Of a DNA stretch of 64,000 nt, positions 45,383-54,659 are shown one piece after another. The first letter of the stretch is position 1. The number at the start of each line of letters is the position of its first letter. The translations under genes were made by a program, and so were the position numbers. Below the pieces are notes generated by a model that ran no database searches, had not been told where the DNA came from, and saw nothing but the letters and a program-made list of their open reading frames with translations. The DNA is from Taklimakanibacter sp050251035 (GTDB lineage: Bacteria; Pseudomonadota; Alphaproteobacteria; Rhizobiales; Aestuariivirgaceae): NCBI GenBank assembly GCA_050251035.1, contig JBFWNN010000007.1, positions 48,595 to 112,594 of the forward strand, given 5' to 3'.

Positions 45383-46660
45383 ATGCACGACATCAAGCTC
45401 ATTCGCGACAATCCGCAAGGCTTCGACCGGGGCCTCGCCAAGCGCGGCCTCGCGGCCCAGGCGGCAACCCTCATCGCCCTCGACGAGGAGCGCCGCGGCC
45501 TTATCGCCAGGCTCCAGGCCCTCCAGGAGCGGCGCAACGCCGCCTCCAAGGAGATCGGCCAGGCCATGGGCAAGGGCGACAAGGCGAAGGCCGAGGCGCT
45601 GAAGGCGGAAGTTGCGCGCATCAAGGACGGCATGCCGGCTGAGGAGGAGGCGCTGAAGACGGCCGAGGCCGGCTTGCGCAACGCGCTCGCCGCCATCCCC
45701 AACCTGCCCGCGGATGACGTACCGGAAGGACCGGACGAGACCGCCAATGTCGAGATCCGCCGCCATGGGAAGCCCAAGGGCCTCAACATGGCGAAGCAGC
45801 ATTTCGAGATCGGCGAGGCCATGGGGCTCATGGATTTCGAGACGGCGGCGAAGATGTCCGGCGCCCGCTTCGTGGTGCTGAAGGGCGCGCTCGCCGGGCT
45901 TGAACGGGCGCTCGGCAACCTCATGATCGACCTGCACACGCGCGAGCATGGCTACACCGAGGTCAATCCGCCGCTGATCGTGCGCGACGAGACCATGTTC
46001 GGCACGGCACAGCTGCCGAAATTCGCCGAGGACCAGTTCCACACGACCGATGGCCGCTGGCTGATCCCGACGGCCGAGGTATCGCTCACCAATCTGGTGC
46101 GCGAACAGGTCGTCGAGGAAGAGGCGCTGCCGCTGCGGGTGACGGCATGGACACCGTGTTTCCGCGCCGAAGCCGGCGCCGCCGGCCGCGACACGCGCGG
46201 CATGATCCGCCAGCATCAGTTCTCCAAGGTCGAGCTCGTCTCGGTCACGAGCCCGGAGCAGTCGGGCGACGAGCATGAGCGCATGACCCGATGCGCCGAG
46301 GAGGTGCTGAAGCGGCTCGACCTGCCGTACCGCACCCTGACATTGTCGACTGGCGACATGGGCTTCTCGGCGCGCAAGACCTATGACATCGAGGTCTGGC
46401 TGCCGGGCCAGAATGCCTATCGCGAGATCTCCTCATGCTCCGTCTGCGGCGACTTCCAGGCCCGGCGCATGGATGCGCGCTTCCGGCCCAAGGACGGTAA
46501 GGGACCGCGCTTCGTGCACACGCTCAACGGCTCGGGCGTCGCGGTCGGCCGCGCCCTCATCGCGGTGCTCGAAAATTATCAGAACCCGGACGGCAGCGTC
46601 ACCATACCCGACGCTTTGCGTCCCTACATGAACAACGAGACCACGATCAAGGGCCTGTAA
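45383..46660 (+). CDS. serS: Serine--tRNA ligase
   Basis: A 425-residue class II synthetase. The N-terminal helical arm (about 1-110, MHDIKLIRDNPQGFD...) binds the tRNA long arm; class II motif 2 lies around TPCFRAEAGAAGRDTRGMIR and motif 3 near the C-terminus in NGSGVAVGRALIAVLENYQ. Its stop overlaps the surE start (TAATG). Confidence 0.97.
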   Translation: MHDIKLIRDNPQGFDRGLAKRGLAAQAATLIALDEERRGLIARLQALQERRNAASKEIGQAMGKGDKAKAEALKAEVARIKDGMPAEEEALKTAEAGLRNALAAIPNLPADDVPEGPDETANVEIRRHGKPKGLNMAKQHFEIGEAMGLMDFETAAKMSGARFVVLKGALAGLERALGNLMIDLHTREHGYTEVNPPLIVRDETMFGTAQLPKFAEDQFHTTDGRWLIPTAEVSLTNLVREQVVEEEALPLRVTAWTPCFRAEAGAAGRDTRGMIRQHQFSKVELVSVTSPEQSGDEHERMTRCAEEVLKRLDLPYRTLTLSTGDMGFSARKTYDIEVWLPGQNAYREISSCSVCGDFQARRMDARFRPKDGKGPRFVHTLNGSGVAVGRALIAVLENYQNPDGSVTIPDALRPYMNNETTIKGL

Positions 46661-47424
46661 TGCGCATCCTCCTCACCAATGACGACGGCATCCATGCCGA
46701 GGGCCTCGAATCGCTCGAAAAGATCGCCCGGTCGATCTCCGACGACATCTGGATCGTGGCGCCCGAATCCGAGCAGTCGGGCGCCTCGCATTCGCTCTCG
46801 CTCGCCGATCCCTTGCGGCTGCGCAAGGTCGGCGAGCGCCGTTTCGCCGTGCTCGGCACGCCAACCGACTGCGTCGTCATGGCGGCGCGCAAGATCATGC
46901 CCGACGCGCCCGACCTCGTCCTCTCCGGCGTCAATCGCGGCCAGAACATCGCCGACGATGTGACCTATTCCGGCACCATAGCCGCAGCCATGGAGGGCAC
47001 GACCCTGGGCTTCAAGTCCATCGCCCTGTCGCAGGTCATAGGCATCCACAATCGCGAGGCACTCACTTATGATGTCGCCGAGCGTCACGGCGCCCAGGTG
47101 CTCAAGCAGCTCCTCGACGTCGAGCTGGGGCCGGGCGTGCTCCTCAACATCAATTTCCCCGACTGCCGGCCGGACGAGGTGGCGGGCGTCGAGGTGACGC
47201 GGCAAGGCAAGCGTGATCAGAATCTGCTCACCATCGACGAGCGCCGCGACACGCGCGGGCGGCCCTATTATTGGGTCGGCTTCCAGCGTGAGCGCGGCAA
47301 CCCGCCGGCCGGCACCGATCTCAGGGCCGCCTTCGAGAAGCGCATCTCGGTGACGCCGCTCCACATGAACCTGACACAGCTCGAAGCCATAGAGCCTCTG
47401 AGGGTGGCGCTGGAGAAGACGTGA
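46660..47424 (+). CDS. surE: 5'/3'-nucleotidase SurE
   Basis: A 254-residue metal-dependent nucleotidase. The metal site is the LLTNDDGIHAEG stretch at the N-terminus; SGVNRGQNIADDVTYSGT is the second signature. SurE dephosphorylates nucleoside monophosphates and supports stationary-phase survival. It overlaps serS by one base and pcm by four (GTGA), so serS-surE-pcm are likely coupled. Confidence 0.96.
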   Translation: MRILLTNDDGIHAEGLESLEKIARSISDDIWIVAPESEQSGASHSLSLADPLRLRKVGERRFAVLGTPTDCVVMAARKIMPDAPDLVLSGVNRGQNIADDVTYSGTIAAAMEGTTLGFKSIALSQVIGIHNREALTYDVAERHGAQVLKQLLDVELGPGVLLNINFPDCRPDEVAGVEVTRQGKRDQNLLTIDERRDTRGRPYYWVGFQRERGNPPAGTDLRAAFEKRISVTPLHMNLTQLEAIEPLRVALEKT

Positions 47425-48062
47425 GCGAGGACTATCGCAAGATCGAGCTGATCATGTCCCTGCGCAATCAGGGCATCCGCGATCAGAGGATTCTCGAAGC
47501 GATAGAACGCACCCCGCGCGAGATGTTCCTGGGACCGTCATTCCAGCCCATGGCCTATGCCGACCAGGCTTTGCCGATCGCCTGCGGCCAGACGATCAGC
47601 CAGCCTTATGTGGTGGCCTTCATGACCGACCGGCTGAAGCTCAATGACCGCTGCAAGGTGCTGGAGATCGGCACCGGCTCGGGCTACCAGACCGCCATCC
47701 TCTCGCCGCTCTGCCGCCGCGTCTACACGATCGAGCGCTACCGCACGCTGGCGAAGGAAGCCGGGCAGCGTTTCACCGCGCTCGGTCTTGCCAATGTCAC
47801 CCAGATGGTCGGCGACGGCTACAAGGGATGGCCGAGGCAGGCGCCGTTCGACCGCATCATCGTCACCGCCGCGGCGCCAGGGGTGCCCGAGGCGCTGGCC
47901 GGTCAGCTCGCTGTCGGCGGCGTCATGATCATCCCGCTCGAGCAGAGCCCGATGGCCCAGGAGCTCGTCCGCATCACGCGCGACGAGCGCGGTTTCGCCC
48001 ATGAGCGCCTGCTGCCGGTCAGGTTCGTTCCGCTGGTTGAAGGCGTGGCGCGCGAGAGCTAG
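47421..48062 (+). CDS. pcm: Protein-L-isoaspartate O-methyltransferase
   Basis: A 213-residue SAM-dependent enzyme that repairs isoaspartyl damage in ageing proteins. GTG start within the surE stop. Motif I LEIGTGSGYQTAIL binds SAM; the active-site region is GQTISQPYVVAFM. In many proteobacteria an nlpD-like peptidase follows; here ogt does. Confidence 0.95.
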   Translation: MSEDYRKIELIMSLRNQGIRDQRILEAIERTPREMFLGPSFQPMAYADQALPIACGQTISQPYVVAFMTDRLKLNDRCKVLEIGTGSGYQTAILSPLCRRVYTIERYRTLAKEAGQRFTALGLANVTQMVGDGYKGWPRQAPFDRIIVTAAAPGVPEALAGQLAVGGVMIIPLEQSPMAQELVRITRDERGFAHERLLPVRFVPLVEGVARES

Positions 48063-48130
48063 CCCTTTTCGGGTGGCTCCGCTCGCCGGGCGAGTTATGG
48101 TCTGAGCGTGCCGATCAACGAGGTTTCGCG

Positions 48131-48679
48131 ATGAGCGCTGTCATTCTGACCGACCATGTCGAGACGCCCATTGGCGCCATGCTGCTGATGGTCGAGGGCG
48201 ACGTGATGATCGGGCTCGAATTCGACGACCAGCCGGAACGCTATATGAAGGACCTTCGCCGCCGCTTCCCCGACCTGGTGATGCGCGAGACGACCAACCC
48301 TTGCGGCTTCTCCGACCGTTTGCGCGCCTATTATGCGGGCGATCTCTCGGCCGTCGACGGTCTTCCGGCCAGGGGCGGCGGCACGCCGTTCCAGGAACGT
48401 GTGTGGGCCGAGCTCAGGCGCATCGCGGTCGGGACGACGATCTCCTATGGCGAGCTCGCGACGCGGCTCGGCGACAGGAACGCCATGCGCGCGGTCGGCC
48501 TCGCCAATGGCCGCAATCCGATCTCGGTGGTGGTGCCGTGCCACCGCGTGATCGGCTCCGACGGTACGCTCACCGGCTATGGCGGCGGCCTGCCGCGAAA
48601 GACCTGGCTGCTCAACCACGAAGGTGTTCCCATCCGCAACGGCCGGGTGGACCGGCAGAGCGACCTCTTCGACACCTGA
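48131..48679 (+). CDS. ogt: Methylated-DNA--protein-cysteine methyltransferase
   Basis: A 182-residue suicide DNA-repair protein that moves the methyl group from O6-methylguanine to its own cysteine. The acceptor is in VVPCHRVIG; the helix-turn-helix region YGELATRLGDRNAMRAVGLANGRN precedes it (given in part). GAGG is 7 bases before the ATG. No Ada domain, so constitutive Ogt type. Confidence 0.95.
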   Translation: MSAVILTDHVETPIGAMLLMVEGDVMIGLEFDDQPERYMKDLRRRFPDLVMRETTNPCGFSDRLRAYYAGDLSAVDGLPARGGGTPFQERVWAELRRIAVGTTISYGELATRLGDRNAMRAVGLANGRNPISVVVPCHRVIGSDGTLTGYGGGLPRKTWLLNHEGVPIRNGRVDRQSDLFDT

Positions 48680-48696
48680 GTCGCTGGCGTCTCACC

Positions 48697-48738
48697 AAAA
48701 AAAGCCCCCATTCCGGGCGTCGGAACCGGAATGAGGGC
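48697..48738 (-). terminator. Intrinsic terminator of the leftward small operon
   Basis: On the minus strand GCCCTCATTCCGG (48738-48726) pairs with CCGGAATGGGGGC (48716-48704), 13 base pairs with one G-T, followed directly by seven T. This is the clearest rho-independent terminator in the window and ends the 49476-48773 pair; read from the plus strand it lacks a T-run. Confidence 0.85.
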
Positions 48739-48743
48739 AGTAG

Positions 48744-48764
48744 CCTCTGGTTGAAGACCAGAGG
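48744..48764. other. Second hairpin beside the terminator
   Basis: CCTCTGGT (48744-48751) pairs perfectly with ACCAGAGG (48757-48764) across a 5-base loop, lying between the stop of the 48773 gene and the terminator. It may stabilise the transcript end. Confidence 0.5.
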
Positions 48765-48772
48765 TGGGGAGA

Positions 48773-49201
48773 TCACGTCTCGTCGTCTTGGCCGGCCAGC
48801 AGATAGGCCGCGAGCACGGCAAGCGCGACGGCGAGGGTAAAGACGAACATCATGAAAGCGGCGAGCGCCACAAATCCCGCGTCTTCATAGGCCGAGAGCG
48901 CCAGCTGCGCCCCCGGCCACATCATGCCGGCGGCGATGATGGCGAAGAGATAGAACGCGAGCTCCTTGAGAGAGGGCGTTAGGAGCCCGCGTCCCGCGCT
49001 CACTGCCGCGAACAGCACGAGCGAGAGGAAAAGGCTGGCGACGGCGATATGGTCTGCCAGGAACGGGTAGAAAGCCTGCGTGGCGATCAACAGCGCCGCG
49101 ACGAGGACGAAGGCCGCGAGGAAGCGTCCGCGGTGGAAATGGAAACGGCGCGGCGGCTTCGACTGCGGCACGTGCATACCCCTCGCTGCGTCCCCGATCA
49201 T
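48773..49201 (-). CDS. Small four-helix membrane protein, unknown
   Basis: A 142-residue protein with a basic N-terminus (PPRRFHFHRGRF) and about four membrane helices, ending in a charged tail (GQDDET). No family recognised. The ATG at 49201 overlaps the stop of the preceding gene as ATGA; an internal ATG (49177) is an alternative. Coupled to the DUF1127-like gene and closed by a strong terminator. Confidence 0.75.
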   Translation of the reverse strand: MIGDAARGMHVPQSKPPRRFHFHRGRFLAAFVLVAALLIATQAFYPFLADHIAVASLFLSLVLFAAVSAGRGLLTPSLKELAFYLFAIIAAGMMWPGAQLALSAYEDAGFVALAAFMMFVFTLAVALAVLAAYLLAGQDDET

Positions 49202-49476
49202 GACTGCTTGTCCAGGTTCGCATTCAGCGGGGGAGCCGAGCCCTCGTCCTCGGTCACATCCGGTGTCTCGGGCGCAATCTCGCTCAGCCTGTCGATGTCC
49301 ATTCCGATATCGTTAGCGAGCTTGGCATCCATCGCGCTGAGGCATACCACCGTCTCTTCCTGCAGGCGGCGGGCGCGGCGGGCCCGCCGTTTGGCATTCA
49401 CCCAGGCGGCAAATCTCCCCAGCGGCTTGGTTCCCGAAAGATGGCGGGTGAGTGGGCGATGCGCGTGAGCGTTCAT
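49198..49476 (-). CDS. Small basic protein with DUF1127-like motif
   Basis: A 92-residue protein with an Arg-rich stretch (AKRRARRARRLQ) followed by LSAMDAKLANDIGMD, which resembles the LxxLDxxxLxDIG core of DUF1127 proteins (small alphaproteobacterial proteins linked to RNA and phosphate/nitrogen metabolism). An acidic tail follows. AGAGGAG stands 5-6 bases before the ATG. First gene of a two-gene unit. The family link is by eye only. Confidence 0.65.
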   Translation of the reverse strand: MNAHAHRPLTRHLSGTKPLGRFAAWVNAKRRARRARRLQEETVVCLSAMDAKLANDIGMDIDRLSEIAPETPDVTEDEGSAPPLNANLDKQS

Positions 49477-49596
49477 GGTTCTCTCCTCTGTTGCTTCCGG
49501 CTCTTGGCGGCCGGATTCGGAGTTGATGAGGAGAGGTTAGTGACCGGGCGGGACGGCGTCTGTGCGAAAACTCACAACGCCGGACGCGCCCGGAAA

Positions 49597-50370
49597 TCAG
49601 CCGTTTTTCACCGTCTTGCGGTTGCGCAGGACGTGCTCATGGCCGGCGTCGTAGAGGGCCGAATCGCGGAAGCCATGGGCGGTCAGGACCGGCCCCACGA
49701 TCACCAGCGCGGTGCGGGTGAGCTTCGCCGCCCGCACCTTCTTGGCGATGGTGGCGAGCGTGCCGTGGATGATCTGCTCGTCGGGCCAGCTCACCCGATA
49801 GCCGACGACGACCGGACAGTCGGCGCCGTAATGCGGTGTGAGCGCACGTTCCACATAGCCCAGATTGCGCACCGAAAGATGGATGACGAGCGTCGCCCTG
49901 GAGCGTCCCAGCTCCTCGAGCGTCTCCATCTCCGGCATGGGCGAAGCCTGCATGGCGGTGCGGGTCAGGATGATGGTCTGGGCAATCTCGGGCAAGGTGA
50001 ATTCGGTCTTGAGAGCGGCCGCCGTCGCCGCGAAGGCCGGCACGCCCGGCGTCACGTCATAAGGAATGCCGAGCGCGTCGAGCCTTCGCATCTGCTCGGC
50101 GATGGCGCCATAGATCGAAGGGTCGCCGGAATGGACGCGCGCCACGTCCTTTCCAGCCCGATGCGCCGCTTCGATCTCTGTGATGATCTCGTCGAGATGG
50201 AGCGGTGCCGTGTCGATGACGCGCGCCCCTTGGGGTGCAGCCTTGACGATCTCGTCCGGCACCAGCGAGCCGGCATAGAGGCAGACGGGGCAGCTCTGGA
50301 TGAGGCGCAGACCTCGGAGCGTGATGAGGTCGGGCGCGCCCGGTCCGGCGCCGATGAAATGAACGGTCAT
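49597..50370 (-). CDS. cobM: Precorrin-4 C11-methyltransferase
   Basis: A 257-residue SAM-dependent corrin methylase. The family GxGPGxPDLxTLRGxR stretch opens the protein; the SAM site HSGDPSIYGAIAEQM and TPGVPAFAATAA follow. It methylates C11 after ring contraction. GAGGAG precedes the ATG, which overlaps the stop of the CbiG/CobJ gene (ATGA). Last gene of the cbiX-cobM operon. Confidence 0.95.
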   Translation of the reverse strand: MTVHFIGAGPGAPDLITLRGLRLIQSCPVCLYAGSLVPDEIVKAAPQGARVIDTAPLHLDEIITEIEAAHRAGKDVARVHSGDPSIYGAIAEQMRRLDALGIPYDVTPGVPAFAATAAALKTEFTLPEIAQTIILTRTAMQASPMPEMETLEELGRSRATLVIHLSVRNLGYVERALTPHYGADCPVVVGYRVSWPDEQIIHGTLATIAKKVRAAKLTRTALVIVGPVLTAHGFRDSALYDAGHEHVLRNRKTVKNG

Positions 50371-52136
50371 GCGCTCCTCTTCTTGGCATAGCCGCGCGGC
50401 GTATAGGCATAGGTCCGCCCGTCGCCGCGCGCGAAGGATTTCGATTGCGACGAACCCACCATCACCAGCGTCAGCATGTCGACCACCTCGGGATCGAAAT
50501 CAGCCAGCGTGACGACGCGCACATTCTCTTCCGCGCGGCCGAGATTGCTGGCGATAATGACCGGCGTGTCCTCTGAGCGATGCGGCCTCAGCAAAGCGAT
50601 GGCCCGCGCCAGCTGGTCGCGGCGCCTGAGCGAGCGCGGATTGTAGAAGGCGGTGACGAAATCGCCTTTCGCCGCGGCCTTGAGCCGCTTCTCGATGACC
50701 TCCCAGGGCGTCAGGAGATCGGACAGCGAGATGCAGCAGAAATCGTGCCCGATCATGGCGCCGGCGCGCGCCGCCGCCGCCTGGAAGGCCGAGATGCCGG
50801 GCAGCACCTCGACGGCGATGCGCTCGGGCGCAAGATCGAGGAGCTCGAAGACCAGCGCCGCCATGGCATAGATGCCGGGATCGCCGGAGCAGATGAGGGC
50901 GACATGGCGGCCATCCTTCGCCAGCGCGATGGCGTGACGCACGCGGACTTCTTCGGCGCCAAGCGGAAAACGGTGCTCCTGCTGCCGGGCTTTGAGGTCC
51001 TGGGCGAGGTCGAGATAGAGATCATAGCCGACCCAGTCGGTCGCCTGCCGCAGGGCGGCGCTCGCCGCCGGGCTGCGCGAGGCGAGGTCGCCAGGGCCCA
51101 GCCCGACGAGGCTGATTCGTCCTTGCGCCCGCCCGCCGGGCGTGAGGATCGGGGCAGGGGCGAGCGCCACCGCGCAAGTGGCGCGTTTCGACTTCGTCTT
51201 CGCCACGATGAGGTGGGCGTCAGATCCCGCTGCCGCGAGCGCCGCCCCTTCGGCGACGCCGGGACAACCCACCTCTTTCATCACCAGAGCCGAGGGCGTC
51301 TCGAGCTTGGGGGCCTCGGCATCGAGCACGGCCGCCGTGAACACGCGGTAAGGCAGACCCAGATGCTGCGCCAAGGCGTGGATCGCCGCTTCGTCCTCCT
51401 TGAGATCGATGGAAGCGATCGCCGCCAGGGCCTGCCGCGACAGGCGATGGCGGCTCAGCGTCTCCTCCACCAGCGCCACGAGCTCGTCCGCCGCGACGCC
51501 GCGTTCGCCGCCGACGCCGAGGGTGAGGACCTTCGGGTGATAGACGAGATGCGCCGGCGATCCGGCAAGGTCCTCGTGGGTCGCCGTGACCTGCAGCGCG
51601 GCGGAAGGCGATGCCGGAAGATCGAGCCAGGGGATCCGGCCCGCAACGCGCACGCTCTCGCCTGTGAGGAGGCGCGCGGCAAAGGCCTTCATGTCGTCCG
51701 GATTGGCCAGCGCCCAGCCTGGCGGCGGATCGTCGAGGGCAGCGCCGAAGCGCAGGTCGCTCGCCGTCGTGATCGCGGCATGGCCTCCGGTGATCCGGGC
51801 GATGCGGCGCGCCAATTCATTGGCGCCGTGATGCCCGCCGAGCAGCGGGATGATCGAGCTGCCGTCTTCCGCCAGCGCCAGCACCGGCGGCTCCTGGCGC
51901 TTGTCGTCGAGCACCGTCGCCAAGGCGCGGATGACGATTCCCGAGGCGCAGAGCGCGATGATCGGCCGGCCGTCGCGGAACAGGCCTTGCAGCGCCGTCG
52001 TCGCCTTCTCGTAGCCTTGGTCATGGCCTTTCACGCAGTGCGGCGCGTGGATCTCGGCCTCGAGCGCGCCCTTGAGCTTGCCGGCAAGCGGCAGAGCGGA
52101 GCCGCCCAGGATGAAAATAGCGGGCGCCGTCACCAT
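50367..52136 (-). CDS. cobJ: CbiG-CobJ fusion: ring opening/contraction and C17-methyltransferase
   Basis: A 589-residue fusion. Residues about 1-335 are CbiG: an N-terminal part (IIALCASGIVIRALA, LLGGHHGANELARRIA), a middle part, and a CobE/CbiG_C part (LTLGVGGERGVAADELVALV). Residues about 338-589 are the precorrin-3B C17-methyltransferase CobJ/CbiH (ISLVGLGPGDLASRSP, CSGDPGIYAMAALV, ASNLGRAEENV). CbiG opens the delta-lactone in the early-cobalt route; CobJ contracts the ring. The end of cobI overlaps its start by 7 bases. Confidence 0.93.
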   Translation of the reverse strand: MVTAPAIFILGGSALPLAGKLKGALEAEIHAPHCVKGHDQGYEKATTALQGLFRDGRPIIALCASGIVIRALATVLDDKRQEPPVLALAEDGSSIIPLLGGHHGANELARRIARITGGHAAITTASDLRFGAALDDPPPGWALANPDDMKAFAARLLTGESVRVAGRIPWLDLPASPSAALQVTATHEDLAGSPAHLVYHPKVLTLGVGGERGVAADELVALVEETLSRHRLSRQALAAIASIDLKEDEAAIHALAQHLGLPYRVFTAAVLDAEAPKLETPSALVMKEVGCPGVAEGAALAAAGSDAHLIVAKTKSKRATCAVALAPAPILTPGGRAQGRISLVGLGPGDLASRSPAASAALRQATDWVGYDLYLDLAQDLKARQQEHRFPLGAEEVRVRHAIALAKDGRHVALICSGDPGIYAMAALVFELLDLAPERIAVEVLPGISAFQAAAARAGAMIGHDFCCISLSDLLTPWEVIEKRLKAAAKGDFVTAFYNPRSLRRRDQLARAIALLRPHRSEDTPVIIASNLGRAEENVRVVTLADFDPEVVDMLTLVMVGSSQSKSFARGDGRTYAYTPRGYAKKRSA

Positions 52137-52831
52137 GTCTCGCTGCCTTTGTATATGAGTATGGTCGAGAAATAGGGACGCTCGCCCTCCGGCACGTCCG
52201 CAAGCCGCGTGATCTTCTCCTCATCGCGTGTCGCCTTCTCGATGATGGTCGCCTTTTCGGCCAGGCCGAGCTCGTCGAGCACGCCGCGGATCTTCTCGAA
52301 ATGCTGGCCGACCTTCATGATGGCGACCGCATCGGAGGCGGCGATCTCTTGCCTGAGGCGCTGGGCGTCGAGCGTTCCGGGCAATACCTTCAATATGTCG
52401 TTGCGCGCCGCGAGCGGCCGGCCGATGGCCGCGGCGCAGGCGGTGATCGAGGTGATGCCGGGCACGACCTGGGTCAGGTAGCTGCCCGCCAGCCGGGTAA
52501 GGAGATAGGCGAAACTGCCATAGAACAGGGGATCGCCCTCGCACAGGAAGGCGACATCGCGTCCGGCATCGAGATGATTGGCGATCGCCTGCGCAGCGGC
52601 GCGATAGGCGTCCTGCGCCGGCTCTCTTTCGCGCCGCATCGGCACGGCGATGGCGATCTCGATCACATCCTCGGGGATGAAAGGCGCTGCGATGCTGCGC
52701 GCCAGGCTGTCATTGCCGTTCGCCGCCGGATAGGCGATGACCGGAGCCTGCGAGATGATGCGCCAGGCCTTGAGGGTGAGGAGCTCGGGATCGCCGGGGC
52801 CTACACCCAGCCCATAGAACGTGCCGCTCAT
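52130..52831 (-). CDS. cobI: Precorrin-2 C20-methyltransferase
   Basis: A 233-residue methylase with GLGVGPGDPELLTLKAWR at the N-terminus and the SAM site CEGDPLFYGSFAYLL. The ATG at 52831 sits inside the cobL stop (ATGA); the frame is open further upstream within cobL but is not coding. It commits precorrin-2 to the corrin route. Confidence 0.95.
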   Translation of the reverse strand: MSGTFYGLGVGPGDPELLTLKAWRIISQAPVIAYPAANGNDSLARSIAAPFIPEDVIEIAIAVPMRREREPAQDAYRAAAQAIANHLDAGRDVAFLCEGDPLFYGSFAYLLTRLAGSYLTQVVPGITSITACAAAIGRPLAARNDILKVLPGTLDAQRLRQEIAASDAVAIMKVGQHFEKIRGVLDELGLAEKATIIEKATRDEEKITRLADVPEGERPYFSTILIYKGSETW

Positions 52832-54033
52832 GGCTTGATCGCCCGCCATTGCAGCACCGCCATGCGCGGTTTGAGCGCCCGAAGCGCGCCGATGCGCGTG
52901 AGATAGGAAACGTCGAGCCGCACCAGGTCGCCGCCATGTTTCTCCTGGAGGTCGACCAGATGAAGCTCGCCTTCGAGCGTCACCACATTCGCCACCATGC
53001 GGCCCTGCGACTTGAGCGCCGCCCAGCTGTCCGCAAAGACGCCCGGTATGCCCATGCCGCCGCCGATGAAGACGGCGTCGGGCGCCGCCTGACCGGCGAG
53101 GCTCCGGGGTGCCGCGCCGGCGACGACCTTGAGGCGCGGTGTTCCCAGGCGCTCGGCATTCTCGCCGATCATGCGCAGGCGCTGCGCATCCTGCTCGAAG
53201 GCGACGGCGTGCGCGCCGCGCGCGGCGCGCATCCATTCGATGGCGATCGAGCCGCAACCGGCGCCGATATCCCAGAGCAGCGCGTCGGGATAGGGGGCGA
53301 GTGCGGCGAGCGTCGCGGCGCGCACGTCGCGTTTGGTGAGCTGGCCGTCATGGATGAAGACGTCGTCGGGCAGGCCCGGAACGCGCGGCAGCAGAGCGGC
53401 GCCGGGCTTGGGCTTGCACCGGATGGCGAGGGTGTTGAGGTCGGAGAAGGAGCGCTCGGCGAAATCTTCGGCGCGGAAGCGGACGCTGTTCTCGCGCGAG
53501 CCGCCCATGTTTTCGAGGACGGTCATCTCGCTGGGTCCGTAGCCGCGTGCCACCAGCCGGCGGGCGGCCTCGGCGATGGTCGAGCCGTCGGCGGTCAGCG
53601 CCAAAAGCCGGACATCGGGCTGGATGAAGGCTTCGAGATTGGCGGCAGGCCGGCCGTGCAGGGTGATCATGTCGCAATCGCCGAGCGGCCAGCCCATGCG
53701 TGCGGCGGCGAGGCTGAAAGACGAGAGATGGGGGACGATCTCCATCTCCGCGAAAGGCACGATCTCCATCAGCTTACGGGCGACGCCGTAATTGAGCGGA
53801 TCGCCGGTCGCCAGCACGACGGTGCGGCGGCCGCGCAAAGGCTTGATGCGGTCGACGACGGCGCTGAAGGGCTGCGGCCATTCATGCCGCTCGGCCGAGG
53901 TTTCGCCGACGAGCGCCAGCAGGCGTTCCGAGCCGACGATGACCTCGGCATCGGACAGCAGCGACAGGGCACGAGCCGAGAGACCGTCACGGCCGTCCTC
54001 GCCCATGCCGATGATGCTGAGCCATCTGGTCAT
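52828..54033 (-). CDS. cobL: Precorrin-6Y C5,15-methyltransferase (decarboxylating)
   Basis: A 401-residue two-domain enzyme: an N-terminal tetrapyrrole methylase (SIIGMGEDGRDGLSARA; ATGDPLNYGVARKL) and a C-terminal CbiT-type Rossmann methylase with SAM loop WDIGAGCGSIAIEW. It adds methyls at C5 and C15 and removes the acetate carboxyl at C12. Overlaps cobH and cobI by four bases each. Confidence 0.95.
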   Translation of the reverse strand: MTRWLSIIGMGEDGRDGLSARALSLLSDAEVIVGSERLLALVGETSAERHEWPQPFSAVVDRIKPLRGRRTVVLATGDPLNYGVARKLMEIVPFAEMEIVPHLSSFSLAAARMGWPLGDCDMITLHGRPAANLEAFIQPDVRLLALTADGSTIAEAARRLVARGYGPSEMTVLENMGGSRENSVRFRAEDFAERSFSDLNTLAIRCKPKPGAALLPRVPGLPDDVFIHDGQLTKRDVRAATLAALAPYPDALLWDIGAGCGSIAIEWMRAARGAHAVAFEQDAQRLRMIGENAERLGTPRLKVVAGAAPRSLAGQAAPDAVFIGGGMGIPGVFADSWAALKSQGRMVANVVTLEGELHLVDLQEKHGGDLVRLDVSYLTRIGALRALKPRMAVLQWRAIKP

Positions 54034-54659
54034 CTGGTCATGTCCGCCGTTACCGCATTGATGACCGAAGCGGCCATGGCCGATCCACCGCGTCGCCCGA
54101 GCAGCGTTGCGAAGGGGACACCGCGCGGATTTTCCGCAAGCTCGTCCTTGGCTTCGCTGGCGCCGATGAAGCCGACCGGCAAGCCGACAATGGCGGCCGG
54201 CCGATCGGCTCCGGCATCGAGCGCCTCGAGCAACGCGAAGAGCGCCGTCGGCGCATTGCCGATGACGGCCACCGCTCCCGCGAGGCGCGGCAGCCAGAGC
54301 GACACCGCCGCGGCCGAGCGGGTGATCTGGCGCGCCAAGCCGAGTTCGCGCGCCTTCTCGTCATTCAGTGTGCAGACGATATCCACCCCTGACGGCAGCA
54401 TGCGGGCGATGATGCCATGCCGGACCATTTCGCTGTCGGTGAAGATGGGTTTCCTCGCTTGCAAGGCCTGGGCGATGGCCGCCGGCAGGTCGGCCGAGAT
54501 GCGCAGGTCGGCGGCGACGTCGGGCATGCCGCAGGAATGGATCACCCGCTCGGCGATGCGGTGAGTCGGCGCCGACAGGCTCGACAGGTCGGCCATGGCG
54601 CGGATCGTCGCGAAGGACTGCCGGTAGATCTCGGTCGGATCGCGCAGATAGTCTCTCAC
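54030..54659 (-). CDS. cobH: Precorrin-8X methylmutase
   Basis: A 209-residue mutase moving the methyl from C11 to C12 to give hydrogenobyrinate. The catalytic histidine lies in RVIHSCGMPDVAADL; NAPTALFALLE and GLPVGFIGASEAK are family segments. GTG start overlapping the cbiX stop (GTGA). Confidence 0.95.
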   Translation of the reverse strand: MRDYLRDPTEIYRQSFATIRAMADLSSLSAPTHRIAERVIHSCGMPDVAADLRISADLPAAIAQALQARKPIFTDSEMVRHGIIARMLPSGVDIVCTLNDEKARELGLARQITRSAAAVSLWLPRLAGAVAVIGNAPTALFALLEALDAGADRPAAIVGLPVGFIGASEAKDELAENPRGVPFATLLGRRGGSAMAASVINAVTADMTR

